Shown here: piece after piece, positions 26,495 to 35,421 of the stretch
How the letters are laid out: every line of letters starts with the position of its first letter
Position numbering within the stretch: position 1 is the first letter of the stretch
Assembly (NCBI RefSeq): GCF_013030945.1
Contig: NZ_JABBXF010000049.1
Coordinates: 37,655 to 101,654 of the forward strand
Direction: 5' to 3'
Length of the DNA: 64,000 nt
Source of the DNA: Streptomyces morookaense
Lineage (GTDB): Bacteria; Actinomycetota; Actinomycetes; Streptomycetales; Streptomycetaceae
Made by a program: the position numbers and the translations under genes
The notes under the pieces: generated by a model
What the model was told of the DNA's origin: nothing
Seen by the model: the letters and a program-made list of their open reading frames with translations, nothing else
Databases searched by the model: none

Positions 26495-27220
26495 TTGGAC
26501 ACCACACCGACACCGCAATACCGCATCAATGACGAACTCGCCTTCACCTGGATCGGGCACGGAACCTGGCTGATCCGCACCGCGACCGGAAAGCGGCTGC
26601 TGATCGACCCCTGGGTGACCGGGAATCCGGCCGCGCCCGAGCACGTCAAAACCATCGACCGAATCGACCTGATGGCCATCACCCACGGCCACGTGGACCA
26701 CGTCAGCGACGCCGCGGACCTCGCCACCGCGCACCGGCCCACCGTGCTCTGCCCGATGGAGCTCGGCAAGTGGCTGGTGAGACAGGGCGTGGACGAGGAC
26801 TCCGTCGTCGGGTTCAACAAGGGCGGCACCGTGCAGCGGCACGGGATCACCTTCACCATGGTCCACGCCGAGCACTCCTCCTCGACCCCCGACGGGACCT
26901 ACACCGGCAACCCGGTCGGGTACGTGATCACCTTCGAGAACGGCTTCCGCGCCTACTTCTCCGGCGACACCGACGTCTTCGGCGACATGGCGCTGATCCG
27001 CGAACTCGAGGCCCCGGACGTGGCGTTCATCCCGATCGGCGACTTCTACACCATGGGCCCGCGGCGCGCGGCAAAGGCCGTGGAGCTGCTCGGGGTGAAG
27101 ACCGTGGTGCCGCAGCACTACGGCACCCGGGAGATGCACACCGGCCGCCCGCACCAACTGCGCGCGCTGGTGGCCTCCGACGTCACCGTCGTCGAGGCAC
27201 GTCCCGGGCAGACCATCTGA
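26495..27220 (+). CDS. UPF0173-type metal-dependent hydrolase (metallo-beta-lactamase fold)
   Basis: A 241-residue metallo-beta-lactamase-fold hydrolase. The metal site THGHVDH (HxHxDH) is visible after RIDLMAI, with further ligands in HAEHSS, SGDTDVF and PQHYGT. The size and order fit the UPF0173 family, whose physiological substrates are unknown. TTG at 26495 is the only start before the first strand in frame; it lacks a strong ribosome site. It is the first of three co-directional genes with the DegT-like protein and the MFS exporter. Confidence 0.87.
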   Translation: MDTTPTPQYRINDELAFTWIGHGTWLIRTATGKRLLIDPWVTGNPAAPEHVKTIDRIDLMAITHGHVDHVSDAADLATAHRPTVLCPMELGKWLVRQGVDEDSVVGFNKGGTVQRHGITFTMVHAEHSSSTPDGTYTGNPVGYVITFENGFRAYFSGDTDVFGDMALIRELEAPDVAFIPIGDFYTMGPRRAAKAVELLGVKTVVPQHYGTREMHTGRPHQLRALVASDVTVVEARPGQTI

Positions 27221-27347
27221 CGACGTCGGCGAGACCGCGCTGACGACCACCCGCCGACCCGACCAACCGCTCCCCCCTGCCTCAGCACCTCAGCACCTCA
27301 GATCAGCCCCACCAGAGAGCGATCCGAGAACGAGAAAGAGGAACACC

Positions 27348-28433
27348 ATGGGAACCTTCGCCATTGACCAGGCGGAGCGCGAGCTCTACGCGATTCGCCG
27401 CGGAGGCGAGGACATCCTCAAGCACGCCAACTATGTGCTCGGCCCCGAAGTCGATCTGCTCGAAGGCCACCTGGCCAAGGATTTCGGCACCCGGCACGCC
27501 GTCGGGTGCAACTCCGGCTTCGGCGCGCACCTGCTGTCCCTGCTGGCCCTCGGCATCGGGCCACTGCCCGGTGACACGGTACTGGTCAGCGCCTTCTCCC
27601 CGGCCAGCTTCGCCGGAGCGGTGCTGCGCCGCGCCGCCACCGTCAAACTCGCCGACGTCGCCCCGGGCGATGTGCACCTGGCCGCGGACGGAGTACAAGG
27701 CGCGGCCCGCGAGGTGCAGGCCATCGTCGTGCACCATCTGTTCGGCGCCGCGGCCGACATGCCGGCGATCCTGAAGGCCGCCGAGGACACCCCGATCATG
27801 GAGGTGGCCAGCTACTCGCTCGGCGCCGCCATCGACGGAAAGCGAGTCGGCACCTTCGGCACGATCGGCACCGCCGACCTGCGCGAGAAGACCTCGCTCG
27901 GCGCGTACGGCGACGCCGGCCTGATCCTCACCGACGACGATGCCACCGCGAGCCGGCTGCGCGAGATCCGCCGCGAGACCGGCTGCTCGGAGGTCTTCAC
28001 CGGGATCACCGCGGGCAACTTCCACATGGACACGCTGCACGCCGCGATCCTCCTGCACAAGCTGGAGTTCCGGGCCGCCGAAGCCCGGCAACGGGCCCTG
28101 GTCGGCAAGGCGTTCCTGGACGCACTCGCCTCGGCGGGCGTCACCGAGCTGACCGTCCCGGCCAACCGCCAGGAGGTCACCCGCCTGGTGGTGCTCGCCG
28201 AGCAGCGGGACGAACTGGCCCGCCAGCTCAACAGCCGCACCGTCAAGGCCCGGCCCTGGTGGCCGGTGCCGATCCACCTCCAGCCGGGCTTCCGCGAACT
28301 CGGCTACGCCCGGGGCGACTTCCCCAACGCCGAGGACGTGGCCGCACGCAGCCTGGAGATCCCGCTTCCACAGAGCGCCGCCGAGGCCGAGCATGTCGCC
28401 GGGCTGGTCGCGGAGTTCTACGGCCACCGGTAA
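27348..28433 (+). CDS. DegT/DnrJ/EryC1-fold protein lacking key PLP residues
   Basis: A 361-residue protein with the full DegT fold: VGCNSGFGAHLLSLLALGIG, GDTVLVSAFSP, IVVHHLFGAAADMPAI and LGAYGDAGLILT. Two features are odd. The Asp that holds the PLP ring nitrogen (usually E-D-A-A-Q) is Val153 in MEVASYSLGA, with Gln replaced by Tyr156. The Schiff-base Lys two residues before LGA is a Thr (T182), while K181 sits one place off. A normal sugar aminotransferase is therefore doubtful; it may use PLP differently or not at all. GAGGAA lies just before the ATG. It lies between a metallo-hydrolase and an MFS exporter. Confidence 0.8.
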   Translation: MGTFAIDQAERELYAIRRGGEDILKHANYVLGPEVDLLEGHLAKDFGTRHAVGCNSGFGAHLLSLLALGIGPLPGDTVLVSAFSPASFAGAVLRRAATVKLADVAPGDVHLAADGVQGAAREVQAIVVHHLFGAAADMPAILKAAEDTPIMEVASYSLGAAIDGKRVGTFGTIGTADLREKTSLGAYGDAGLILTDDDATASRLREIRRETGCSEVFTGITAGNFHMDTLHAAILLHKLEFRAAEARQRALVGKAFLDALASAGVTELTVPANRQEVTRLVVLAEQRDELARQLNSRTVKARPWWPVPIHLQPGFRELGYARGDFPNAEDVAARSLEIPLPQSAAEAEHVAGLVAEFYGHR

Positions 28434-28570
28434 GCCGACCGGGGGGCGGCGGAACGCCGGGCCGCCGCCCCCGCCCCGGACTCCCCACCGGACCCGACGC
28501 ACCGCACGCCGCACACCGCAAGGAGCCCCGCCCGCCCGGCCCGCCCGAACCCCGTCCCGGAGACCACCGC

Positions 28571-30001
28571 GTGCCCACCCCGACCCCGCCCCCCTCCGCT
28601 CCCCACCGCCGCCACCTCATACTCGGCATCTGCTGCTGCAGCCTGCTGATGGTCAGCCTCGACAACACCGTCCTCAACGTCGCCCTGCCCGACATGAAAC
28701 GGGACCTGCACGCCTCCGTGCCGTCCCTGCAATGGACCATCGACGCCTACCTGATCGTGCTGGCCGCACTGCTGATGCTGTCCGGCTCCCTGGCCGACCG
28801 GTTCGGCCGCCGCCGGGTCTTCCAGATCGGCCTCGGCCTGTTCACCGCCGGCTCACTGCTCTGCGCCGCCGCCCCGGACCAGGGCTGGCTGGTGGCCTTC
28901 CGGATCGTGCAGGCGGTCGGCGGTTCGATGCTCAACCCGGTGGCGATGTCCATCATCACCAACGTCTTCACCGAGCAACGGGACCGGGCCCGGGCCATCG
29001 GGGTGTGGAGCACGGTACAGGGCGTGAGCATGGCGGCCGGACCGGCGATCGGCGGCCTGCTCGTGGACGCCGCGGGCTGGCGGTCCATCTTCTACATCAA
29101 CGTGCCGATCGGGATCTCCGCGCTGCTGCTGGCCGCGCGGTTCGTGCCGGAATCCCGGGCGGAACACCCGCGCCGGGTGGACCCGGTGGGCCAACTGCTG
29201 GTCATCGCGCTGCTCGGGACGCTGGTGTACGCCATCATCGAGGCCCCGACCGCCGGACCGACCTCACCGGGGATCCTGGGCTGCGCGACGGTTGCGGCCG
29301 CCGCGTTGGTACTGCTGGTCTGGTACGAGGCCCGGCACCGGGAACCGCTGATCGACCCGCGGCTGTTCCGCCAGCCGCAGTTCGCCGGGGCGGTGGTCGC
29401 GGCGATCGGCGCCTTCGCCGCGCTGGGCGGCTTCCTCTTCCTCACCGCGCTCTACCTCCAGGACGCACGCGGCTTCTCCGCCCTGCGCACCGGCGTATAC
29501 CTGCTGCCGATGGCCGTGATGACGATCGTCTGCCCGCCGCTGTCGGGGCGGCTGGTGGGCAGTCGGGGACCGCGCATTCCGCTGCTGCTCTCCGGTACGG
29601 CGGTGCTGGCCTGCGGGCTGCTGTCGGCACTGCGGCCGGTACATGCCGGGGCGGTCTCGCTGTTCGCCGGGTTCGTCCTGTTCGGCATCGGCTTCGGGCT
29701 GGTCAACGTGCCGGTGACGAACGCAGCGGTCTCCGGGATGCCGCGCGCCCAGGCCGGCGTGGCGGCGGCGGTGGCCTCGACCAGCCGACAGGTCGGGCAG
29801 GCCCTCGGGGTGGCGGTGATCGGCGCGGTCTACGCCCAGGCCCAGCACTCGGGAGCGGGCCAGGTGGCGGCCTTCCGGCCGGGCTGGTGGGTGGTGGCGG
29901 TCTGCGGGGCGCTGGTCCTGCTGGTGGGAGCGGTGGCCACGGGCCGGCCCCGGACGGAGCCCGCGGCCGAGGCCACCTTGCCCACCGGGGCACGGCGCTG
30001 A
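28571..30001 (+). CDS. MFS drug exporter, DHA2 (EmrB/QacA) family
   Basis: A 476-residue protein with about 14 membrane segments. Typical DHA2 signatures are LDNTVLNVALPDMKRDL (motif D1), SGSLADRFGRRRVFQIGL (motif A) and AAGPAIGGLLVDAAGWRSIFYINVPIG (motif C). GTG at 28571 with GGAGA upstream is chosen because it leaves a short cytoplasmic N-terminus. It follows the DegT-like gene by 137 bases and could export the product of that small locus. Substrate unknown. Confidence 0.9.
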   Translation: MPTPTPPPSAPHRRHLILGICCCSLLMVSLDNTVLNVALPDMKRDLHASVPSLQWTIDAYLIVLAALLMLSGSLADRFGRRRVFQIGLGLFTAGSLLCAAAPDQGWLVAFRIVQAVGGSMLNPVAMSIITNVFTEQRDRARAIGVWSTVQGVSMAAGPAIGGLLVDAAGWRSIFYINVPIGISALLLAARFVPESRAEHPRRVDPVGQLLVIALLGTLVYAIIEAPTAGPTSPGILGCATVAAAALVLLVWYEARHREPLIDPRLFRQPQFAGAVVAAIGAFAALGGFLFLTALYLQDARGFSALRTGVYLLPMAVMTIVCPPLSGRLVGSRGPRIPLLLSGTAVLACGLLSALRPVHAGAVSLFAGFVLFGIGFGLVNVPVTNAAVSGMPRAQAGVAAAVASTSRQVGQALGVAVIGAVYAQAQHSGAGQVAAFRPGWWVVAVCGALVLLVGAVATGRPRTEPAAEATLPTGARR

Positions 30002-30033
30002 ACCGGCGGCACGGACAGCGTGAACTCCGCGAC

Positions 30034-30798
30034 TCAACGGGCCTGTGCGAGAAAGGCGGTGACCACGGCGGCGAACTGCTGCGGTGCATCGTGGTGCACG
30101 ACGTGGCCGGCGGCCAGTTCGACCAGGCCGGCCTGACCACCGTGCCGGTCGACCATCTCCCGGGCATGATCGGCCGCCAGCTCGTCGCTGCGGGTTCCAC
30201 GGACGAGCAGGGTGGGGCAGGACAGCGATGTCCAGTCGTCCCAGTGATCGCCGTTGAGCGCCTTCTGGGACATCACGGTGTCATCGATGCCGAAGGAGAA
30301 CCCCCACCCCTGGCTCCCGGACCGGAACGAGCATTCCAGGTAGGGCGCCGTCGCGCCCAGAGCCGCGACCAGCGGCTGTCGGGACGGCGCGGGAGAGGGA
30401 AGACGCGTGGTGAACGACCAGTCGCAGTCGACCACCGCGCCGATGTCCTCCACGATCAGCTCGCTGACCTTGTCCGGGTGCCGGGCGGCGAACTGGTAGG
30501 CGTTCACCCCGCCCAGTGAGTGACCCAGCACCGGCACGGGGCCGAGCCCCAGATGCCGGTGGAAGGCGACGACATCGGCTATGTAGTCGTCCCGCTCGTA
30601 ACGGGTGGCACGGTCGGACTCTCCATGACCGCGCTGATCGAGCGCGATCACCCGCCACCGCGGCGTCAGCGCCTGCGCCAGCGAGGTGAACACCGCCGCT
30701 TCGCTGTAATGCCCGTGCAGGGCCATCAGCGGCCTCCCCGGGCCACCGAAATCCAGATACGACAGCTTCCGCCCATCTGCCATGAAGGATTCACGCAT
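30034..30798 (-). CDS. Alpha/beta hydrolase
   Basis: A 254-residue cytoplasmic alpha/beta hydrolase. The oxyanion segment is LMALHGHY, the D/E-rich entry DQRGHGESD is typical, the nucleophile elbow is GHSLGG, and the catalytic His is probably in LAAGHVVHHDAP. The sequence has the look of haloalkane-dehalogenase/esterase relatives. Its stop faces the stop of the MFS gene 33 bases away. Substrate unknown. Upstream (30808-31120) lies an SDR relic in the same direction. Confidence 0.88.
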   Translation of the reverse strand: MRESFMADGRKLSYLDFGGPGRPLMALHGHYSEAAVFTSLAQALTPRWRVIALDQRGHGESDRATRYERDDYIADVVAFHRHLGLGPVPVLGHSLGGVNAYQFAARHPDKVSELIVEDIGAVVDCDWSFTTRLPSPAPSRQPLVAALGATAPYLECSFRSGSQGWGFSFGIDDTVMSQKALNGDHWDDWTSLSCPTLLVRGTRSDELAADHAREMVDRHGGQAGLVELAAGHVVHHDAPQQFAAVVTAFLAQAR

Positions 30799-30807
30799 GA
30801 CGCGGAT

Positions 30808-31120
30808 CTCAGGAGCCGTTGCCCTTCGGCTGCGAGGCCGCGCCCGAGTCCCTCGATCGCGGCGTTGCGGGCCACGTAGGCGGGGGGCGGCCCGGGAGAC
30901 GGACGCCAGCGGCGCCGGACATCAGCACGATGGAGGCGTTGGCCGCCAGTTTCGCAGCCGCGAGTTTGACGGCGTGGTACTGCCCCCAGAACTTCGATAC
31001 GAAGGGACTGGCTGCCTGGCTGTCGGTCAACTCCCGCATGGGGCCGACCTGGTAGGAGGCGGCCGGGGCGAAGAGGTGGTCGGTGTGGTCGATGTTCTCG
31101 AAGAAGGCGGCCGGCGACTC
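30808..31120 (-). pseudogene. Relic of a short-chain dehydrogenase
   Basis: The minus strand encodes the middle of an SDR in one frame (FENIDHTDHLFAPAASY, KFWGQYHAVKLAAAKLA, ASIVLMSGAAGVRLPGRPPP) and then, after a frameshift near 30900, AYVARNAAIEGLGRGLAAE. The Rossmann N-terminus is missing and there is no start codon. A 10-base C-run at 31140-31149 lies just beyond its 5' edge. Confidence 0.65.
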
Positions 31121-31272
31121 CTGGTCGCATGATAGCGCGCCCCCCCCCCGCCGCTCCACTGGATGCGGTGCATGGTCAACTGCCCTGGCCCCCGCCCCCA
31201 CTTGTCCTGTGCGAGCATGGCGGGGGCCCGGCGGTGCTGCTGGGCCATGCCCCCGGCAGGGTTTCCTGTGTG

Positions 31273-32313
31273 TCAGAGCATGAGCAGCACTCGTGTGTTG
31301 GGTATGAGCTTGCGGTTCACACTGGTGCTCTGCACGAAGATGGTGAAGTCGTCGTTGTGGTCCGGGGTGACGCGGACTTCTGTGTCCGGCAGACCGAGCA
31401 GGGCTCGCGCCTCGGGTCCCGTGTACACCCGGTCGGTCTTCTTCTCCAGCACTGCGATCTGTTTCTTAGCCTGGATTTTCTCGGACTTGTTCAGCTGGTA
31501 GAACGCGCTGCCGGTGCGGTAGGTGTGTCCGCATTCGATGACCCACTCCCGGATCGCTGCCTCACGCGTCACGGGGATCAGCTGGTACTCCGAGGGGTCC
31601 ACAGGGGTGAGACCGGCTGCTTCGATCGTGTCCTTGTTGACGGCCTGTGCGCCCGTCGAGAAGACCGTCCGCGATCCGCGGATGCCCTGGGTGCGACCCA
31701 CCATGAATTTTTCGGTGGCCTGCTGGATGACCTGTCCGGCCTCTTCCAGGCCTTGTGTACTGGTGGCGTCCCAGATGGCGATGTTGTCTTTCGGGAAGCC
31801 GCACTGCATGGCCTCGCGCTTGCCCATCTGGTCCGGGACGAGGACGGCCAGCGTCCAGTTGTCCTGCTGCGTCGCGATCATCTTGGCCACGGCCTCGACC
31901 AGTTCCCGAGGATCCGCGGCGGGGGCATCCGGGCAGCGGTGGCTCGCGTTCTCCTGTCCGTCGGTGAGTATGAACGTCAAGAAGCTGTGGTCGCCGTACA
32001 GTTGAGCCGTCTGTGCCAGCTCCCGCTGTGATTTCAGCGCGGCTGCCAGCAAGGCCGTCATTCCGCCGGCACGGTACAGCTGCTGCAGGGACGGCATGCG
32101 CAGCACGTCCTTGTCGTAGATGACGCACTCCGCCTTGTCCGCGAACACGTACACCGTGACGCGGGTCTCCTGATCCAGTTCCCTGGACCGCCGGGCGAGG
32201 TAGGCGATCTGCTGGTCGGCGACATCGACGACCTTGCGGCTCAGGTGCGACATGGACGAACTGGCGTCCAAGACAAGGGCAACGTGATTGATGTAGTTCT
32301 GGTGTCCGGACAT
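31273..32313 (-). CDS. von Willebrand factor type A domain protein
   Basis: A 346-residue protein. The N-terminal ~190 residues are a vWA domain with an intact metal site: D16-x-S18-x-S20 (VLDASSSMS), a conserved Thr in RAGGMTALLAAAL and Asp in FILTDGQEN. The C-terminal part, REWVIECGHTYRTGSAFYQLNKSEKIQAKKQIAVLEK, is a family-specific region that I do not recognise. It has no signal peptide, so it acts inside the cell. It is divergent from the HEAT-repeat gene. Proteins like this often form complexes with AAA ATPases or repeat proteins. Confidence 0.85.
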   Translation of the reverse strand: MSGHQNYINHVALVLDASSSMSHLSRKVVDVADQQIAYLARRSRELDQETRVTVYVFADKAECVIYDKDVLRMPSLQQLYRAGGMTALLAAALKSQRELAQTAQLYGDHSFLTFILTDGQENASHRCPDAPAADPRELVEAVAKMIATQQDNWTLAVLVPDQMGKREAMQCGFPKDNIAIWDATSTQGLEEAGQVIQQATEKFMVGRTQGIRGSRTVFSTGAQAVNKDTIEAAGLTPVDPSEYQLIPVTREAAIREWVIECGHTYRTGSAFYQLNKSEKIQAKKQIAVLEKKTDRVYTGPEARALLGLPDTEVRVTPDHNDDFTIFVQSTSVNRKLIPNTRVLLML

Positions 32314-32625
32314 GGCGGCTCCCCCTCGTTCCGGTCCTTCCGGTTCGTTGGTCCTACCGTCTCACCCACCACTGACAATCGGTCTCCCCTCCCGGCCGGG
32401 AGGGGATAAGGAGCCTGGTCAGGGGTACAGCCGGGCAGGTCGCAGTACGGGATCCCGGGGCTGCACGGCCCGGCCCCTGCCCAACTGTGCCCGCGTTCCG
32501 GCAGGGTCGGCTTGGCGCGGCGGCCTTGGCCTGATCCATGACGGCGACCTTGCCGCCTCCGTGACCTGCTGCTGCGAGCACAGCCGTACTCCATCTCCCG
32601 TCTCCGAGAGGCCTCTTCACCCCCT
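32314..32625. other. Divergent intergenic region
   Basis: The 312 bases between the vWA gene and the HEAT-repeat gene hold no convincing gene. Short inverted runs such as CCTCCCGGCCGGGAGG (32390-32405 region) could form a hairpin. Promoters for both genes must lie here. Confidence 0.4.
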
Positions 32626-33870
32626 GTGCGTATGCTCTCCCCCGAAGACCCGCTCCTCACGGCCGTCCGTAACGGTGACGCCAAGGCAGTGGCCGCCCTG
32701 CTCCAGGAGGAGTACGGCACCACTCACGCGCGCGGCCCGCACGTCGCAGCCGCCCTGCGCCTGGCCGTGGATGCCCTCGATCACCGGGTCCTCGATGCCC
32801 TGCTGAAGCTGGCCGATCCCGACGCGCTGGACCTGGACGGCAACGACGCAGACGGCCGCACGCTCCTGCTGCGTGCTGTCGACCGCGGCGCCCACGACAT
32901 CGCCACCGCCCTGCACTTCGCCGGGGCCGACCCCCGGGTCGTGGACGGCGAGGGCCGCGACGCCCTCGCGCTGGCCCGCCACCGGCACACGACCGGCACT
33001 GGAGCGGGGGTATACCGGCGGACCGTTCGCGACGGTAACGGCGACATCTGCCGTGAGGCGGTGATCGGCGGGCAGACTGTCCGCGACGGCCACACCGCGA
33101 TCCTCACCCACCTGGAGCGGTGCTGCGGAATTGTCACGCCGTTCGCCGAACTGCTGGACCGCGCCATGGCCGAGCCCGAAGTCGACCACCCGGTGTGGGG
33201 AGCGGCCGTCGTCGCGGCCGCTGGGCGCAACGGCCCGGCACTGACGTCCTGCTGGGACGCGGCAGCTGCTCTTCGGCACCACTCCGATCCGCTGGCACGC
33301 TACTTCGGCGCGGACGTGCTGCGCTGCATCAACCTCTGCGACGAAAGCGGCGAAGACGAGGAGTCCCCTTTCGACACCCCGCTCGTAGACCTCTTCCTCC
33401 CCTGGGTGGAGCAGGAGGAGGACCCTCGCGTGATGTGGCCCCTGACCGCCGGCCTGGCCGACGCGATGGACCCCCGCGCCGAGAGGCCGCTGCCCGCCCT
33501 CACCCGCTACCCCGACGCCCAAGTCCGGTCCTGGGCAGTCGGCGGCCTGCAGTGGCAGGTCCAACAGGCGAACCCCGACGCCCTGGCCGCCGTCCTGGCG
33601 TGCACCCGGGATGCGGACGCCCAGGTCCGGGAAGCGGCCTGCCGGGCTCTGCTTCGGGCCCGGGCGGACGATCCCGCCCCCTGCGATGCCTTGGCGGCGT
33701 GCCTCTCCGACCCCGAGGAGGCCGTACGGATCACGGCCGCGGTGCAACTGGCTCTGCGCGACGACCATCGCGGGGACGCACTGCTGGACGCCCTCGACGG
33801 CACCGTCGACCGGATATCGCCGTACTACTGGCCGCTGCACGACGTGTGGCGCCACCGCCAGGACCGTTGA
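32626..33870 (+). CDS. Ankyrin-like/HEAT-repeat protein
   Basis: A 414-residue protein. The N-terminal ~110 residues look like ankyrin repeats (DPLLTAVRNGDAKAVAALLQEEYG, DADGRTLLLRAVDRGAHDIATALHFAGAD). The C-terminal half has HEAT repeats (DAQVRSWAVGGL, DAQVREAACRALL, EEAVRITAAVQLAL). There is no enzyme motif or signal peptide, so it should be a cytoplasmic scaffold. GTG at 32626 (MRM) and ATG at 32632 are alternative starts. It is divergent from the vWA protein, and the two may form one protein-interaction module. Confidence 0.8.
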   Translation: MRMLSPEDPLLTAVRNGDAKAVAALLQEEYGTTHARGPHVAAALRLAVDALDHRVLDALLKLADPDALDLDGNDADGRTLLLRAVDRGAHDIATALHFAGADPRVVDGEGRDALALARHRHTTGTGAGVYRRTVRDGNGDICREAVIGGQTVRDGHTAILTHLERCCGIVTPFAELLDRAMAEPEVDHPVWGAAVVAAAGRNGPALTSCWDAAAALRHHSDPLARYFGADVLRCINLCDESGEDEESPFDTPLVDLFLPWVEQEEDPRVMWPLTAGLADAMDPRAERPLPALTRYPDAQVRSWAVGGLQWQVQQANPDALAAVLACTRDADAQVREAACRALLRARADDPAPCDALAACLSDPEEAVRITAAVQLALRDDHRGDALLDALDGTVDRISPYYWPLHDVWRHRQDR

Positions 33871-34405
33871 GCCAGGACCAGCGATGAGCCGCCAAAGGCG
33901 AGGGATCCGAGGGCACCGGCGGACGGCCTGGAGCACGGCCCACGACAAGACAGGAACAAATACTGGATCTCGTCGTCGAAATGCGTCTCGAACCGGGCCA
34001 CATACCGGGGTCTTCGCCGGATGCCGAGGCGGCCTTCGTCCTGCGCAGGCGGCGGCAACGCCTGCTCCCAGGTCGCTCTGACCACCGGCGGCACGCCCAT
34101 CCTCGGGGATGGAGGCGACTTTGCCGGTAATGGCTCCTGTAGCCTGCCGCTGCGCCGAGCGCACCGACAACGGCCCGTGTGGGAAATCGTGCTCCACGCG
34201 CAGGGGATTTCAAGGTAATTTCATCCGTCCTGGCATGCTGAAGTAACAGCGCCAGGACAGTCCAGCTGGTACTGGATCCGGGCTGGCCTTACTGGCCTGC
34301 CCGCCTGACGGCTTGGTCAATGGCAAGCAAGCAATCTCCTCGTCAGGTGCCCTATCCAGACCGGCCTCCGCCGCCACTCATCGCATAACTACTCAGGAGC
34401 TAGGT
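33871..34405. other. Gene-poor stretch
   Basis: There is no convincing gene. A short plus-strand frame around 33945-34090 reads RQEQILDLVVEMRLEPGHIPG and then becomes Arg-rich; it could be the relic of a small protein. The part after 34200 is less GC-rich. Confidence 0.35.
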
Positions 34406-34419
34406 AAGGAGGGTGGCAA

Positions 34420-34713
34420 ATGCGCTGAATCAAGTCTGTGTTAGTCGTCAGCGCCGCAATCGTCGGCCTCACAGCGGTAGGCACGGTAGCTTCCGCCGTC
34501 GAGATTCTTTCCAGGACAGTAGCCGGTCCCACTGCTGCGCCCTCGGCGTTCGAATGGCGGATCATCGGCAACTTCCCGTCCCAAGGTGACTGCGAGACTG
34601 CCGGTTTGGTAGTGATATGCGCTCATTCCGGCTGTTTGGCCTTGAGTTCGGTAAGGGCCGTGAACCAGTCCATGCCGATCGCCTGCTGTTGTCGAGCTAG
34701 GTCAATCAAATAA
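34420..34713 (+). pseudogene. Small exported protein gene with a stop at codon 3
   Basis: AAGGAGG at 34406-34412 stands 7 bases before ATG CGC TGA (34420-34428). Beyond the TGA the same frame reads IKSVLVVSAAIVGLTAVGTVASA, a clean signal peptide, followed by EWRIIGNFPSQGDCETAGLV, as in small secreted proteins of Streptomyces. A single CGA-to-TGA change would explain it. Alternatively, translation could begin at GTG 34438. The C-terminal part after GLV loses resemblance, so the gene is probably dead. Confidence 0.5.
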
Positions 34714-34809
34714 CCGGAATGCGCCGGAGGCGGGCGGAACCTGTCCCGAATTAAGGAGAGTTACCCGAGCCGGCGTGCGCCCCCACTACCCGATGGTGAT
34801 GGCCTTCAC

Positions 34810-35060
34810 TGCCGCCCTCTGTCCCGGCTGGGGTATCCGGTGCACGGCATTGATGCCCGGCGCGAACCCGGTGTCGACGGTGCGGCGCCCTGAGTGCACG
34901 CCGATGTGCACGGGCGATGCGCCGCCTTCTCGACCGGCATCCGGTGCACATCGAGTGCATCGCATCCTCGGTACCGGTGCGGCGCGCGGCCCGTCGGCCT
35001 GTGCACGGGCGGGATATGGGCCCCGCCAGGAGCCCGGTGTCGCCCCCCGCCTCGAAGTCA
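34810..35060. repeat. Region of repeated GTGCAC/TGCACG motifs
   Basis: Between the dead secreted gene and the HTH-tap-tpg operon, TGTGCACGGGCG occurs twice (near 34905 and 35000), with CCGGTGCAC (34839, 34950) and GAGTGCA (34892, 34958) as further partial copies, and AGCCCGGTGTCG-like and AACCCGGTGTCG copies. No gene is convincing here. The repeats may be binding sites for the neighbouring replication-linked proteins. Confidence 0.35.
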
Positions 35061-35097
35061 GGTGCTAAGCGCATTCTTGACCTCCAATGGCCAGTCG

Positions 35098-35116
35098 TGA
35101 TGCATTATTTGCATCA
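35098..35116 (+). promoter_or_regulatory. Palindrome in the promoter of the HTH-tap-tpg operon
   Basis: TGATGCATTATTTGCATCA has 7-bp perfect arms (TGATGCA/TGCATCA) around TTATT. It lies 21 bases before the ATG at 35137, in an AT-rich pocket with TTGACC at 35077-35082 as a possible -35 box. The first gene of the operon encodes an HTH protein that could bind here. Confidence 0.6.
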
Positions 35117-35136
35117 TCTTCGAGTACCATAGGGCC

Positions 35137-35421
35137 ATGGGATTGAGTCTGGAGGAATCACTCCGACTGACGGTGGCCGCGTTGATGCAGGCAACGGGTG
35201 ACTCGCAGCGGGCGATCGCTGCGGTGCTCGGGCTGACGCAGACGCAGATCTCGCGCCGGCAGTCCGGGGCCACCTCGTGGACCTTGCGCGACGTAGATGT
35301 CCTGGCCGAGCACTACGAGATCGCTGCGCTGGATCTGCTGGCCGGTCCGACCCGGGCGTGCGAGACGCTGCCCGCCGCCCGGCGCCGCACCGCCAACGCC
35401 GAGAAGGGAGTGGCCCGGTGA
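35137..35421 (+). CDS. Small HTH regulator at the head of the tap-tpg operon
   Basis: A 94-residue protein with one XRE-like helix-turn-helix (SQRAIAAVLGLTQTQISRRQSGATSWTLRDVDVLAEHY). The ATG at 35137 follows an AT-rich promoter with a palindrome. Its stop overlaps the GTG of the next gene (GTGA), so it is co-translated with Tap. It likely regulates the operon; a direct role in telomere binding cannot be excluded. Confidence 0.82.
   Translation: MGLSLEESLRLTVAALMQATGDSQRAIAAVLGLTQTQISRRQSGATSWTLRDVDVLAEHYEIAALDLLAGPTRACETLPAARRRTANAEKGVAR

Noticed and set aside
31140..31149. Run of ten C residues as a phase-variation tract
   Set aside because: It lies outside any intact gene, beside a dead SDR fragment, so slippage there would have no visible effect.
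34810..35060. Repeats that might suggest a CRISPR array
   Set aside because: The copies are partial, irregularly spaced and without constant-length spacers; no cas gene is near.
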